A stretch of 64,000 bases of DNA from positions 2,276,001 through 2,340,000 of the forward strand of contig JAKOON010000050.1 of the NCBI GenBank assembly GCA_022577435.1. Reading direction: 5' to 3'. This stretch comes from Embiotoca jacksoni (taxonomy: Eukaryota > Chordata > Actinopteri > Embiotocidae). A program made the translations under genes and the position numbers. This document shows, in pieces, positions 12,502 to 21,997 of this stretch (positions are counted from its first letter, which is position 1; each line of letters begins with the position of its first letter). The notes below the pieces were generated by a model. The model searched no databases, had not been told where the DNA came from, and saw only the letters and a list, made by a program, of their open reading frames with translations.

Positions 12502-15445
12502 GTAAGAGCACTCAGATCAAACAGATATCCATTAAAGTCTCCCAAAAATAGCGTCGCTCGTGACATTTTGCTGCAGAAGAAAGAAATGTTTCAGTATGAG
12601 CGAGATGGGTTCGCTTCCAATGCTCTGACAGCAGAAATGCATCAAGTATGACTCCGCTGGAATCGACTTTTCCTCCTGTTTCCTTGATATAAAGACCTCC
12701 GGGTTCGAGAGCAGCTTTTGGATGGCGCTCCGTATTGCGACCTCTGTTTCCGAGCCGTTCGCTTCATCTTGCCTTCTCCCCTTTTGATGTTTTGAAACCT
12801 AATTAAAAGCACTTACGGTTGTCGATACCCAACCCAAGGGTCCGGGGAGTCTGAGGCTGCAAGGTAAGCACCTCCCATTATGCTGAAAGGTTGTGTCAGT
12901 GCGGGTTAAAATCAAACAGGTATTCTGTTGCGTCTCCATCATTATCTGAAAAACACTGTTGTCTGCACAGGAAAAGGCCAGGAGACAATCTGACAGACCT
13001 GACCTGGTGTTATCTTGGTGTCAACATGCCGCTGATGAATATTCATTTTGTGTGTGTGTGTGTGTGCCTTCTTTGTGTGCGTGTGTTTCACTCTGTTTAT
13101 CTTCCTATGCCTGTCTGCTTTCAGATAATATGAAAGCTTGAGGGACAATAATGACTCGAACTTTCTTTGGTGTTTACAGAATTGCTCAAAGTTGTTCAAC
13201 TACTTTGCTGTACATTTACTCTGCGGGTGAAATGAATGTCAGTGTAGCAAAAGGCAACTGGAGACAAGTTTCATCTGGTAAAAAGTTTCGATTCAAGCTT
13301 CAGAAGAAAAGTCTTTACTGTAGGCCAGATATCTGGAGGTGCAGTATGTGTGTGTACATTCAGTAAAAGTACACATGTCCCTGCGGAATAATGAGAAAAT
13401 CCTTCTGTTTAAAATCGCACGGAGAGTGAATCAAAACTGAACAATGAACTGGCACTGAGGCAGATACTACTACTACTACTAAGTATTATGCAAGTGGGAC
13501 ACATGCACACACACAAACTGTAAATACTGCTGTTCTAAGACAGCAGTCAGACATCATAATAAACATTTGGAGTCAGTAAACTCATCCACACATGTTATAA
13601 CAGCGTATTTCTGCCACCATGACAAAGATCTGTTTCTTGTGGAGTAAGAAAACAGAAGCTGGGCTCTGGCTGAGTACCGGTCAGTTTGGTGTTGGCAGCC
13701 TTGTCAGATACTTTAACCTCCGCGGTTCAGTCTGCCAACACCACACGTCTGCTATTGAGTCCGAAGCCAAGCCATTGACAGCCACTGATACAAACACACA
13801 CACACACACACGGTGAATACACGAGTATATAAGCAGAACAAAGCAAACTTTTTTTTTTTTAAATGCATAAAACCTCCCCGCAGCATGTCTACATATTTAT
13901 GTTCTATGTTACATTCATGCTTGAGGCTTTAGGCGACGACAGATCATTTTTGTAGTTGCTTGTTGCCATAATAAACTGACTCATCATGCAAGTTTTATCA
14001 AGATAGTGTTGCTTTAATGAGAAAAAGTTCTCGTGAAAGCAAAAAAGTTTCTAAATTTTGAAGCTGTTTTTTCTTCTTTTTCTTCTTTTTTTGTGTTTTC
14101 TGTTATTATATTTGTTTTGTTTTCTTCTTCTTCTTCTTCTTCTCATCATGGCACCAGTAATTCCTGTTTTTAACGAATTAGAGCGAATCAAAACAAGATT
14201 ATGGGTTGTAAAATCAAAACAATGAAGAGATTCAAGGTCATCTGGTTTGTTGTTGCTACAAATGATTGATGAATGCAGTTTGAAGTGCATAATAATACAT
14301 GTACATGTTACACGGTCTCATGCAGCGCATTAGAGGACCATCATCTCTGCACTTCACTTCACTTCACACCCAGGAGTTACATTTCTAAAAGTTTCATAAA
14401 GAAAAAAAACAAAAGAGTTTCAGAAGTTGTATTTAAGGTGCCTTTTCTGTGTAGAATGACATGGCAGTTTTTTCCCTCATTGTCTTTGATGTAAGCTGCA
14501 GCTCTCTGGTGTCAGGGCAGGCTCTCTACAGATGGTGTAAAGTTGTTTTGCTGCCTGTTTGCTATGATGGATAAGGGTCTGTGCTCTGTTTTAGCTGTCT
14601 GCCTCTCCCTTTTTTTTTAAGCCACTCTGGACACATTAGTCTGCTTTATGGCCACCATTGTGGCTGTTTTATTTTTTTTAATGTGCCATCACATCACTGG
14701 TTGAATCTCAGCACAGGACCCCTGCCTGCCCTGCTCTCCTCAGCCAAGTGATACACATAAAAAGGAACAAAAAAAAAACAACAACAAAAAAAAAAAAAAC
14801 ATCTTCATTGAGCTTCTTATAGATAGCTCGCTTTGGTAGTGCCGTGTCAGGCCCACAGTGTGTTTTTTTTTTTCCCCATCGCAAATTCACAGCGGCATGT
14901 TTCCTCAACCAATCCATGATATTTATGTGCTGCGTTTGAGCGCTCCCAAAGCGCGACGTGTTCTGACGCTGCAGCCATGTCAGGACGAAACATAGGATGA
15001 GAGCAGCATTAAGGATGTTCCATCCGCTTCGCTTAGGTTCAAACCCAACCTCGTTATTATGCAAGTGTTTCAATTACATTGCAGAAATTAACACATCATT
15101 AAATTAACATGGGTTGCACCACACAAACTTGGTTCTTGCTGTTAGTTTCTATCAAATATTTACAGGACGGGCGCTGTTGTGTTGCCAACCTAAGTAACTG
15201 ACAAAACAAGATCTAGCTTGCTTACATACGACTTGTTTGGAGTGAAGAGAATATAGATTAAGGTCGACAAATCAGACCACATATTTGATAAAAAAAAAAA
15301 AAAAGGTCTTTAGTCGTGGTGAAATGGAATATTTGCTTTATTACTTTTCACCAAAAACTACCAAATGATGACTTTCTACATGTACAAAGGATTGTGGAAG
15401 TGTAATGTATCATTTGCAGAGCTACAACTGTACCATAGAGACTTA

Positions 15446-15997
15446 GGCCCAATTCCATTTCCCATCACGTGGCCCTACCCCTCCTTAAGGAGTGACCTCT
15501 GCTGCGTAGTAGCCCATTAGAACGGAGCTAAAAGCACTAGAGCTTCAAATATTAAACTAAGGAAATGCGACACCACTTGTTGCGTCAAAAAGAGCTGCGA
15601 TTCTCCTGAGTTAATTATGAATACATTTGTAAGTCTCAGGAATGATTTAAATGTATTGAAATATACAGTGTGATCACAGAATAGTGTGTCTCCGAGAATC
15701 CGATCACACACAAAACTTCATTCAATGAAGTTTGAACCAGAAATAGCTTCATCATCCCAATGCTGCACTTTCGGGTTTACAAAAATATTCTTGAAAATAG
15801 TCCATGTTTATTTTATGGGCCATATTTCACGTTATGTCGCTTAAGTTTGCAAAGAATTCCTCTACTGGCCCATTTCGAATCTGCATCTGAAAACGCTCTG
15901 TTTGGAGAATCGCTACCCCTCCATCCCTAAAAGAAACCGGACACTCCAGCCTACACGGGCACACACGCCCAAAATGGAGAGGCGGGGGAATCGGGCC
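15446..15997. mobile_element. PIF/Harbinger-type MITE with TTA target duplication
   Basis: The ends are imperfect terminal inverted repeats. The left end reads GGCCCAATTCC and the right end, reverse-complemented, reads GGCCCGATTCC (10 of 11 matching). Both are flanked by TTA (15443-15445 and 15998-16000), a 3-bp duplication typical of PIF/Harbinger elements (family knowledge). The 552-bp body carries no transposase-like frame, so it is a non-autonomous element. The start resembles fish repeats beginning with GGCCCAATTCC and C-rich CCCTACCCCTCC blocks, and CTACCCCTCC recurs near 15913. The family name is an inference from ends and duplication only. Confidence 0.65.
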
Positions 15998-16508
15998 TTA
16001 CATCTGATCCGACAGTGCTACAGCTGCTTTTATTCAGCCTTTACTGGACGGTCTTATTAGTGCGACCGGTAACACAAAATAAAATTGTCGGTGCACCCTA
16101 ATCCTGTTTCATCTGACTGAGCCTCACTGTTTTCTGATGCGTTCATTCTGCACTGCTTTGTCAAAGCTAAAACAAGGTGGCTTCACTTTACTGCAGTGTT
16201 AATCACACGTCTACCCAAACTTAACACCTCCTGCAGTGGCTACATGCTGAAAGCCAATCATGCATTTCTCCCGAGTACTCTTGGCTTTTCTCTTCTTTTT
16301 TGTGTGTGTGTGTGTGTCTTGGCGGATCATTTTTAAACTCTGTGACACATGGCCTCTTCCTATGTCCTCTGAAAACAGAGCTGGGAGTGTGTACACAGCG
16401 TTATGTATCTGACAACCAGCAGGTCTGCTTCGAGAAACCAACTGACAAACAATAGATTCTCAAACAGAGGCGTGTGTACTGAATGTTCACACTGAGACAT
16501 ACCATATA

Positions 16509-16539
<31 letters not shown>

Positions 16540-17009
16540 GAGGAAATAAACGCATGAGACTCCTCTTGGTTGGCTCTCTTGATTGCAGTGCGACTGGAAA
16601 TAGATTGCTAGCAAAGGACTTTGATACAGTTTCAAAGCACGAGTGGACCAGAACAGCAGGTGCATCACTGAGCGAAGCGCTGATCCAAAATACTCCAAAT
16701 CATAAAAACTGGTTTGTTCTTGCATAGCAAACCAACAATTTACCAAAAGCAATTCACCGCTCTCAACTGTTACAACGAGTAATTCCTTTTCCTATATATC
16801 CGGTCACCGTCTTTCACGTCCATTTATCCTCAGCACAGCAAGATACATTGTGTAGTTTGTTCTGCAGAAACAATATTGACTGCTGTGGTTCTTGGTGTCA
16901 TATGATTTATAACACTGCACCCCCCTAAATGTACCAAACAACTGACCTCCTGACCCCCGAGTCTCACTGGCTTCAAAACACTCTGCAGTGTTTCAGATGG
17001 TCATTTGGA

Positions 17010-17030
17010 GGGGGGGGGGGGGGGGGGGGG
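17010..17030. repeat. Poly-G run
   Basis: An uninterrupted G run of about 21 nt within an intron. Its length is likely unreliable in assemblies. Confidence 0.9.
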
Positions 17031-17499
17031 CTGAACCTGCACAGCTTTTCTCAGCCCTCATTCGTCTGAGGGTTGTTGTTTTTTCCCCCCGCCAGCACCC
17101 ATTACTGAAAACACGGCTAGTTAAATGAAAAGAAAAAAAAAAAATCTGAAAATATATTCAGACCGTTAACAGGTTTCATCATAAACTAGAAAAAAAAGGA
17201 AATGGATTATATTCTATATTATATTATAATCCAATCCAGACATATGTAGTATGTGTCCCTTCATATTTTAAGCGAGTCAAACTAAACAGCCTCTAAACAT
17301 CAGAGTTGATCTTTTCAGACCCCCTTGTTCTCATGAGCTTCTGTTTAAAGGGTGAACCGGTTTGATGATCATGACAGCGTCCCTTAATTAAGTCAATTTA
17401 ACATAGTTTAATGAGGTGTGTCTTCTTTTGTTTCATCTTTCTGCTATTTGGTTCCTCTTTATGGTTTGATGTCCTGTTTTCTGTTCAGATTTCATCATA

Positions 17500-17691
17500 C
17501 TGCTTGTTTTAATGTGAATATTTCATCTCTCTTTCACTGTGCATCTCCTTCTCTCTCACTGCTCTTCTTCTTCTTCTTTTTTTGATTAGCATCCTGCCTT
17601 TTTATCTTATGCCGTGTTTATCTTTAACATCTTTCTGTTTTTCATCTTCCATTTCTTCTTCTTCTTTTTTTTTTCTTCCTCTTCATTTTAG
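17500..17691 (+). promoter_or_regulatory. C/U-rich tract upstream of the micro-exon, candidate PTB binding region
   Basis: The RNA sense is dense in CUUCUU, UCUU and CUCUC motifs, including runs of CTTCTTCTTCTT at about 17563 and again directly before the acceptor. Tracts like these bind polypyrimidine-tract proteins, which repress neuronal micro-exons in non-neuronal cells (established knowledge). Regulation of this particular exon is inferred from motif density and position only. Confidence 0.45.
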
Positions 17692-17733
17692 CTACCGTTA
17701 TTATGATGGATGTGTTATTGTAGAATGGCACTG
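17692..17733 (+). CDS. adgrl3: adgrl3 42-nt cassette micro-exon in the third intracellular loop
   Basis: The acceptor is a strong tract ending cattttag and the donor is TG|gtaaga, so both borders are good. With the AA left by the exon ending at 12501, the reading is Asn (AAC) followed by YRYYDGCVIVEWH. The final TG needs one more base. The 27-nt exon at 19369 supplies C (Cys). The constitutive exon at 21558 supplies A, making TGA. The exon is 42 nt and phase 2 at both ends. From memory, ADGRL2 has a third-loop insert of the same size that also starts YR and has DG at the same spacing, followed by a 9-residue block, so I take this as the ADGRL3 counterpart. It is too short to stand on coding signal alone; borders, phase, position and that resemblance support it. 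Confidence 0.75.
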
Positions 17734-19368
17734 GTAAGATGCAACATTTCTCAGTAGAGAGGGTGTAGAGTAGAATTGATATCGTGTTTGATGTGTTTCT
17801 TCCCTCCTCACCCCGTAATGGAGACAGCAGCTTCCGCTGCTCTCTGATTCATGGATTTCAACATGACTTCTGCACCGTTGTGACTTTGAGTAGCAAACTT
17901 GCCTCTGAACCCGGCAGATTCAGTCCCAGCACGCATTCCTCCCGATGCAGATAAGAAATTTCAAATGAAATGCGCTAATGCTGCGATGTACAAGATAAAA
18001 ATGTCTCTGCCGTCATCAAAAACGTTGTGCTATTGATGTCTTAAACACTTTGAGGTGATAAGCATTTTACGCATACCTTTGGTTCAATAATTAACACCCT
18101 GTTGGGCTGATCACAGCACTTCCTCCTCTCTTCCCAGTAACAGCCTATGAATCGCCTTAATGCAGATTTATCATACATAAATGATCTGAGACGCGGCAAT
18201 GAATGGCAACTCTGCAAATTAAGTCATTTGGAAGTAAAGAGGTAATTTGCCGCCACAGTCTGAAGTAGGTCTCTGCTGGAAATTGCCCGTGTTTTGGCGT
18301 TTCGGCTCAACAGTGAGCACAATAAAGCTTCTCTCAGTTTTTTGTGCGCGTTGAAAGCACTCTGCTGCAGCCTTCAGGAGTGGAGAGTATATCTATGGTA
18401 TGTTGCATGGTTTTGTGACGAGCACGGTTGAGCTCAAGGATGCCGAGATGCTATATTTGACATTTTAAATTTGTTTAAATACTCATTTCATTGGAATTTT
18501 TCACGTGGTAATTTAAACACAAGAGGACCAGGAAGCGTTATTGTGTCAGTAGCTTTCAGGCCTGACAGGATACAACTCAACTGCAATGCACCCGCTTCAT
18601 TTGTAAGTGAGCTGTTATGCTTTTCAGTGACTGTTATGCAGTCTCCGAAGTTTTTGCCTCGAGGCTCCCTACCATGCAGCCCTCAAAATCATCTCCACAT
18701 ATTTATCTGATAACTGCAGAAGAAGATAAGCCGTGTGCCGATACGAGTCGTTGCCTCTTCATTTCCTGCCCTCTCCGATGCGTTTGTTATGACCTCTCGC
18801 GTCTCTATCATCCACCCATCCTTCGCACAGAGCTGCCCCGCACTAGTTAGAGGACAATATATAGTTCTCTTTGTGGCCTCTGCTTGTGTTTCTGTGTCCA
18901 GTCTGGGGGGCAATCGCCTTGATGAAGTACCACTCCCACCTGACCAGGTCATTAAGACAGCCCTGGGAAAATTATGTTTAATGGTTGCCTCGATGAATTC
19001 ATAAATCATTTATTTTGCTGCACACCTGGCCCATTTATTATGGCTAAAAACGCGAAGGTCTGCCAGCATTTATGAGGAGAACTAGATACTTCTGTAAACC
19101 CTGATAATTGTGGTTGGCACCTGTAAATCCCTTCCCCAGGTTGTGTGAATGTCTGGTCTTGATGTTTGGATGTGGATGCTGTGAATGTAGCTTTAATCTG
19201 CACCGCCAAAGTAAGCCATCTTCCCTTCTCCACGTATTGTTTCCTCTCTTCATGTCTACATTTTTACGTTGTATTTATGGCCACACGTTTTGGATTTACG
19301 CCTGTTACGTGATTTGATTCATTTCTGCCCGTTTTTTTCTTTTTTTGTTATTTTGTCATATTGCTCAG
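17734..19368 (+). other. adgrl3: Intron between the two third-loop micro-exons
   Basis: This 1.6-kb intron has a gtaaga donor and a T-rich acceptor tract ending ttgctcag. It is largely unique sequence with blocks of A/T-rich motifs that could be conserved splicing enhancers. I see no repeat or further exon. Confidence 0.7.
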
Positions 19369-19395
19369 CTATCAGGATTATGAACCTGAGATCAA
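19369..19395 (+). CDS. adgrl3: adgrl3 27-nt cassette micro-exon in the third intracellular loop
   Basis: A long T-rich tract and ttgctcag acceptor precede it, and the donor is AA|gtaaga. The first C completes AAC (Asn) after the exon ending at 12501, or TGC (Cys) after the 42-nt micro-exon. The body reads YQDYEPEI and the closing AA joins A of the exon at 21558 to give Lys, giving YQDYEPEIK before SWVIG. The latrophilin third-loop insert I recall, YEDNKPFIK in ADGRL2, has the same length and the pattern Y-x-D-x-x-P-x-I-K. Splicing it in or out always keeps the frame. The short acidic insert would lie next to the cytoplasmic end of TM6 and could tune G-protein coupling (inference). Confidence 0.82.
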
Positions 19396-21557
19396 GTAAG
19401 ACAAAATTGGAAAGGCTCTTTTTTCCCATAATGCCATCTTTCATTTACTCCTCCATGTGAACAAATCAGCACCCAATCCATCTGGCTGCCTCCGTGAATC
19501 ATTGACATGATTTATATTGGAGCACTCAGTCACGTTGAAGGTTGCATTAGTGTGCCTACTGTACTCAGGTCTTAGAGATGCATATAGCCTACAGATATGA
19601 CACGCAAGATTAGTTTTAATGGCACCTGTATTTTCACAGTGCACTGGATGGAAATATTAGTGCTGTAATGTAGAGTCATTTTTTTCTGCCTTTATCCAGT
19701 CCATTTAAGCACATAAGGGTACTAATCAAAGTATGAATCACAATAATGCTTTGTGAAACCAAACTAGAGGCCTCACAGGGAACTTCTACAATTACAGGAA
19801 CAAGCAAGAAAGATTGCTCCATGAATTAAAAAAGGAACAGATATTATAATTCAAAATATACGCTGTAACACTGCATTCAGAGAGAATCTGAAACAATTTA
19901 TTAGATCAATGGATAAATAGTAGGAACGGGTTGCTAAACCTAATGGATAAATTGTAATATAGATAGCTAAAAGTAATGATGAAATAGTTGAAAAAGTTTG
20001 TGTAAAATATGCGATTAAAAGAGTTGGAGGAAAAGAAAGAGACAAAAGCGCCAGCAAAAATATTAACAGCAGAAATAGCTCGAGTTAATGGATAAATGGT
20101 TGAAATCACTAAACGTAATACATGGTTGATATAGTTAGCTAAACGTAGAGGATATATGGTGGAAAAGGTTTGCTAGGAAGTAATTCAGATAAAGTAACAA
20201 AGTACAGTAATTGAGCACGAGCAAAAAGTAATCATGTAATCGTCTCAGTAATGAACAAACATTGCAATGGCTGAAGTTAATGGGTAAATTGTCTAAATAG
20301 ATGGCTAAAAGTAATGAATAAACAGTTGAAATGTACAAAAAGGATGTTGTTGTTTTTACAATAAATTTAGAAAATGGGTACATTCTCACTCAAGTTCTTC
20401 ATCAGGTTTCGACCAAAACGTTGCATGAAATGGATAAATGAACCCTTTATGGTTAAGGATCCGCCATGATTTACCTCATCATGATGTTTACAGCTGGTTG
20501 ACCTGCAGCACATACTAACATGGACTTCATCGCTTGACATCTCTGCTAATTTGGATTACACAAAAATGAAAGCTAGAATCCAGATAGAATCAATGACCGA
20601 AGTGCACAAGAGCAAAGAAGTTTGACTTTATTATAGACGGTCTGGTTCTGTTTGTGCAATATTTAATGAGTGTAATCAGATTATTCTGCTGTGCATCATT
20701 GAGCTTTGGCAACAAATGTCACTTAAGTTAGAGACTGCTGAAGAAAAACGTGCACTGCCTCCTTCCGACGGTTGTAAAAGGAGTTGATCTAATGAAAGGG
20801 AAGGCATTGTACATGCGTTCCCATACATGCAGGGTGTTGTGGATGATAGATTCAGCCAAGAATCAGATATTAATCTTGACTCCGCCTCGCCTCCTGCGGC
20901 ACATGGGAAATCACCAAAATACCAAAAGGGTGCAGGGGAAAGAAAAAAAAACGCCTCTTTTCTGCATAGTGCGCCTGTACAACGATGGAGCCCTTCATTC
21001 TTAATCTCATTTTGCATTTATCTCAGTTAGACCTTTAGCTTGTGTGAGACTTTACAAGACACGTATAAAAAAAAAACCTCAGGCAATTTAAACCAGTATG
21101 TAAGGTTGTTGAGTATTTTCTTCTACTTTTAGTGTCCCATTTCTACACATCCGCATTATTGTATGTGGTAATCTGAGTTTTTATGATCATCTGAGGCCTT
21201 TCAAATAGTCGGTTTCATTGTCTAACAGATCGTAAATAAGGAAAGGGAATTCTAGAAGACAGGAAGTACAGTCAGGAAGTACAGATCAAAGTCCATTGTC
21301 ATTTTTCATCAATTTCCTTCCCCAACTCATTTGTTTTTGTGCATTTTCTCCCTTTCATAGGAAACTAACTGTGGATTAAGTGGTTCCTGTTGCATAATTC
21401 TTCACCCTAAAGTTAAAGTTGTGGTTATGAAATTCGTGTTTGACTTCAATAACTATTTTGGTTCAATTTACACTGCTTCTACCTTCAAAACCAAGTTTTT
21501 AAGCACGATATCTTTTGTGAAATGTGTTTGTAAAGTGACTGTTTCTGCGCCTTCCAG
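19396..21557 (+). other. adgrl3: Intron between the 27-nt micro-exon and the TM6-TM7 exon
   Basis: This 2.2-kb intron contains a degenerate minisatellite (about 19905-20335) and otherwise AT-rich unique sequence. The acceptor is gccttccag. Confidence 0.75.
19905..20335. repeat. Degenerate minisatellite, about 35-40 bp unit
   Basis: A unit close to GCTAAAAGTAATGGATAAAT followed by a GTTGAAATAGTTA-like tail recurs in diverged form. Recognisable fragments include TAATGGATAAAT near 19938 and 20090, GCTAAAAGTAATGA near 19966 and 20303, GCTAAACGTAGAGGATAT near 20139, and AACAGTTGAAATG near 20320. I recall the same motif as a tandem repeat in many teleost loci. Units are eroded and interrupted, so the borders are approximate. 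Confidence 0.65.
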
Positions 21558-21726
21558 ATCGTGGGTGATCGGGGCCATCGCCTTGCTGTGTCTCCTGGGC
21601 CTGACCTGGGCCTTTGGCCTGATGTATGTCAATGAGAGCACGGTGGTCATGGCCTACCTCTTCACCATCTTCAACTCCCTGCAGGGAATGTTCATCTTCA
21701 TCTTCCACTGTGTGCTGCAGAAAAAG
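21558..21726 (+). CDS. adgrl3: adgrl3 exon: TM6, third extracellular loop and TM7
   Basis: The first base completes Lys (or a stop if the 42-nt micro-exon precedes it directly). It is followed by 56 residues. SWVIGAIALLCLLGLTWAFG is TM6 with the GLTWAFG core whose Trp is central to adhesion-GPCR activation. LMYVNESTVV is the third extracellular loop. MAYLFTIFNSLQGMFIFIF is TM7, ending HCVLQKK. The acceptor is ccttccag and the donor AAG|gtacag. The exon is 169 nt and leaves phase 0. Codons are strongly G/C-ending. Confidence 0.97.
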
Positions 21727-21871
21727 GTACAGATTTATTCTGAAAATGTGACGTGTGACTTCACATTTACCTATTTTGAACTATAATTTTAAATCGACAT
21801 AAAATAAATTCATCTTCAAATGTAGCCGGTATGTGCTATACCTGTGTGTGATTTTTTTGTTCTTCGTGTAG
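21727..21871 (+). other. adgrl3: Short adgrl3 intron after TM7
   Basis: This 145-nt intron is the shortest in the window. Its donor is gtacag and its acceptor is cttcgtgtag. It is AT-rich with no other features. Confidence 0.9.
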
Positions 21872-21997
21872 GTGCGTAAGGAGTATGGGAAGTGCCTGCG
21901 TACTCACTGCTGCAGCGGCAAAAGTGTGGACAGCTCCATTGGCTCTGGGAAGGGCACCGCCTCTCGCACTCCAGGACGTTACTCAACAGGGTCGCAG
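21872..21997 (+). CDS. adgrl3: adgrl3 exon: membrane-proximal cytoplasmic tail
   Basis: This exon encodes 42 residues in phase 0. VRKEYGKCLRTHCC is the basic helix-8-like start and has clustered cysteines that could be palmitoylated (inference). A Ser/Gly-rich stretch follows, SGKSVDSSIGSGKGTASRTP, then GRYSTGSQ. The combination KCLRTHCCSGKS and GRYSTGSQ is ADGRL3-like, since the ADGRL1 and ADGRL2 tails differ here. The acceptor is gtgtag. The donor CAG|gttgaa is weak for this gene and lies only about 30 nt before an inserted fish repeat. Confidence 0.95.

Larger units (their letters stand above)
12502..17691 (+). other. adgrl3: adgrl3 intron segment before the 42-nt micro-exon
   Basis: This 5.2-kb segment contains a CT-rich triplet run (about 14121-14142), a MITE (15446-15997), a TA/TG microsatellite (about 16508-16540) and a 21-nt poly-G run (17010-17030). 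It ends in an unusually long C/U-rich zone leading to the micro-exon acceptor. No other exon was recognised. Confidence 0.75.
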
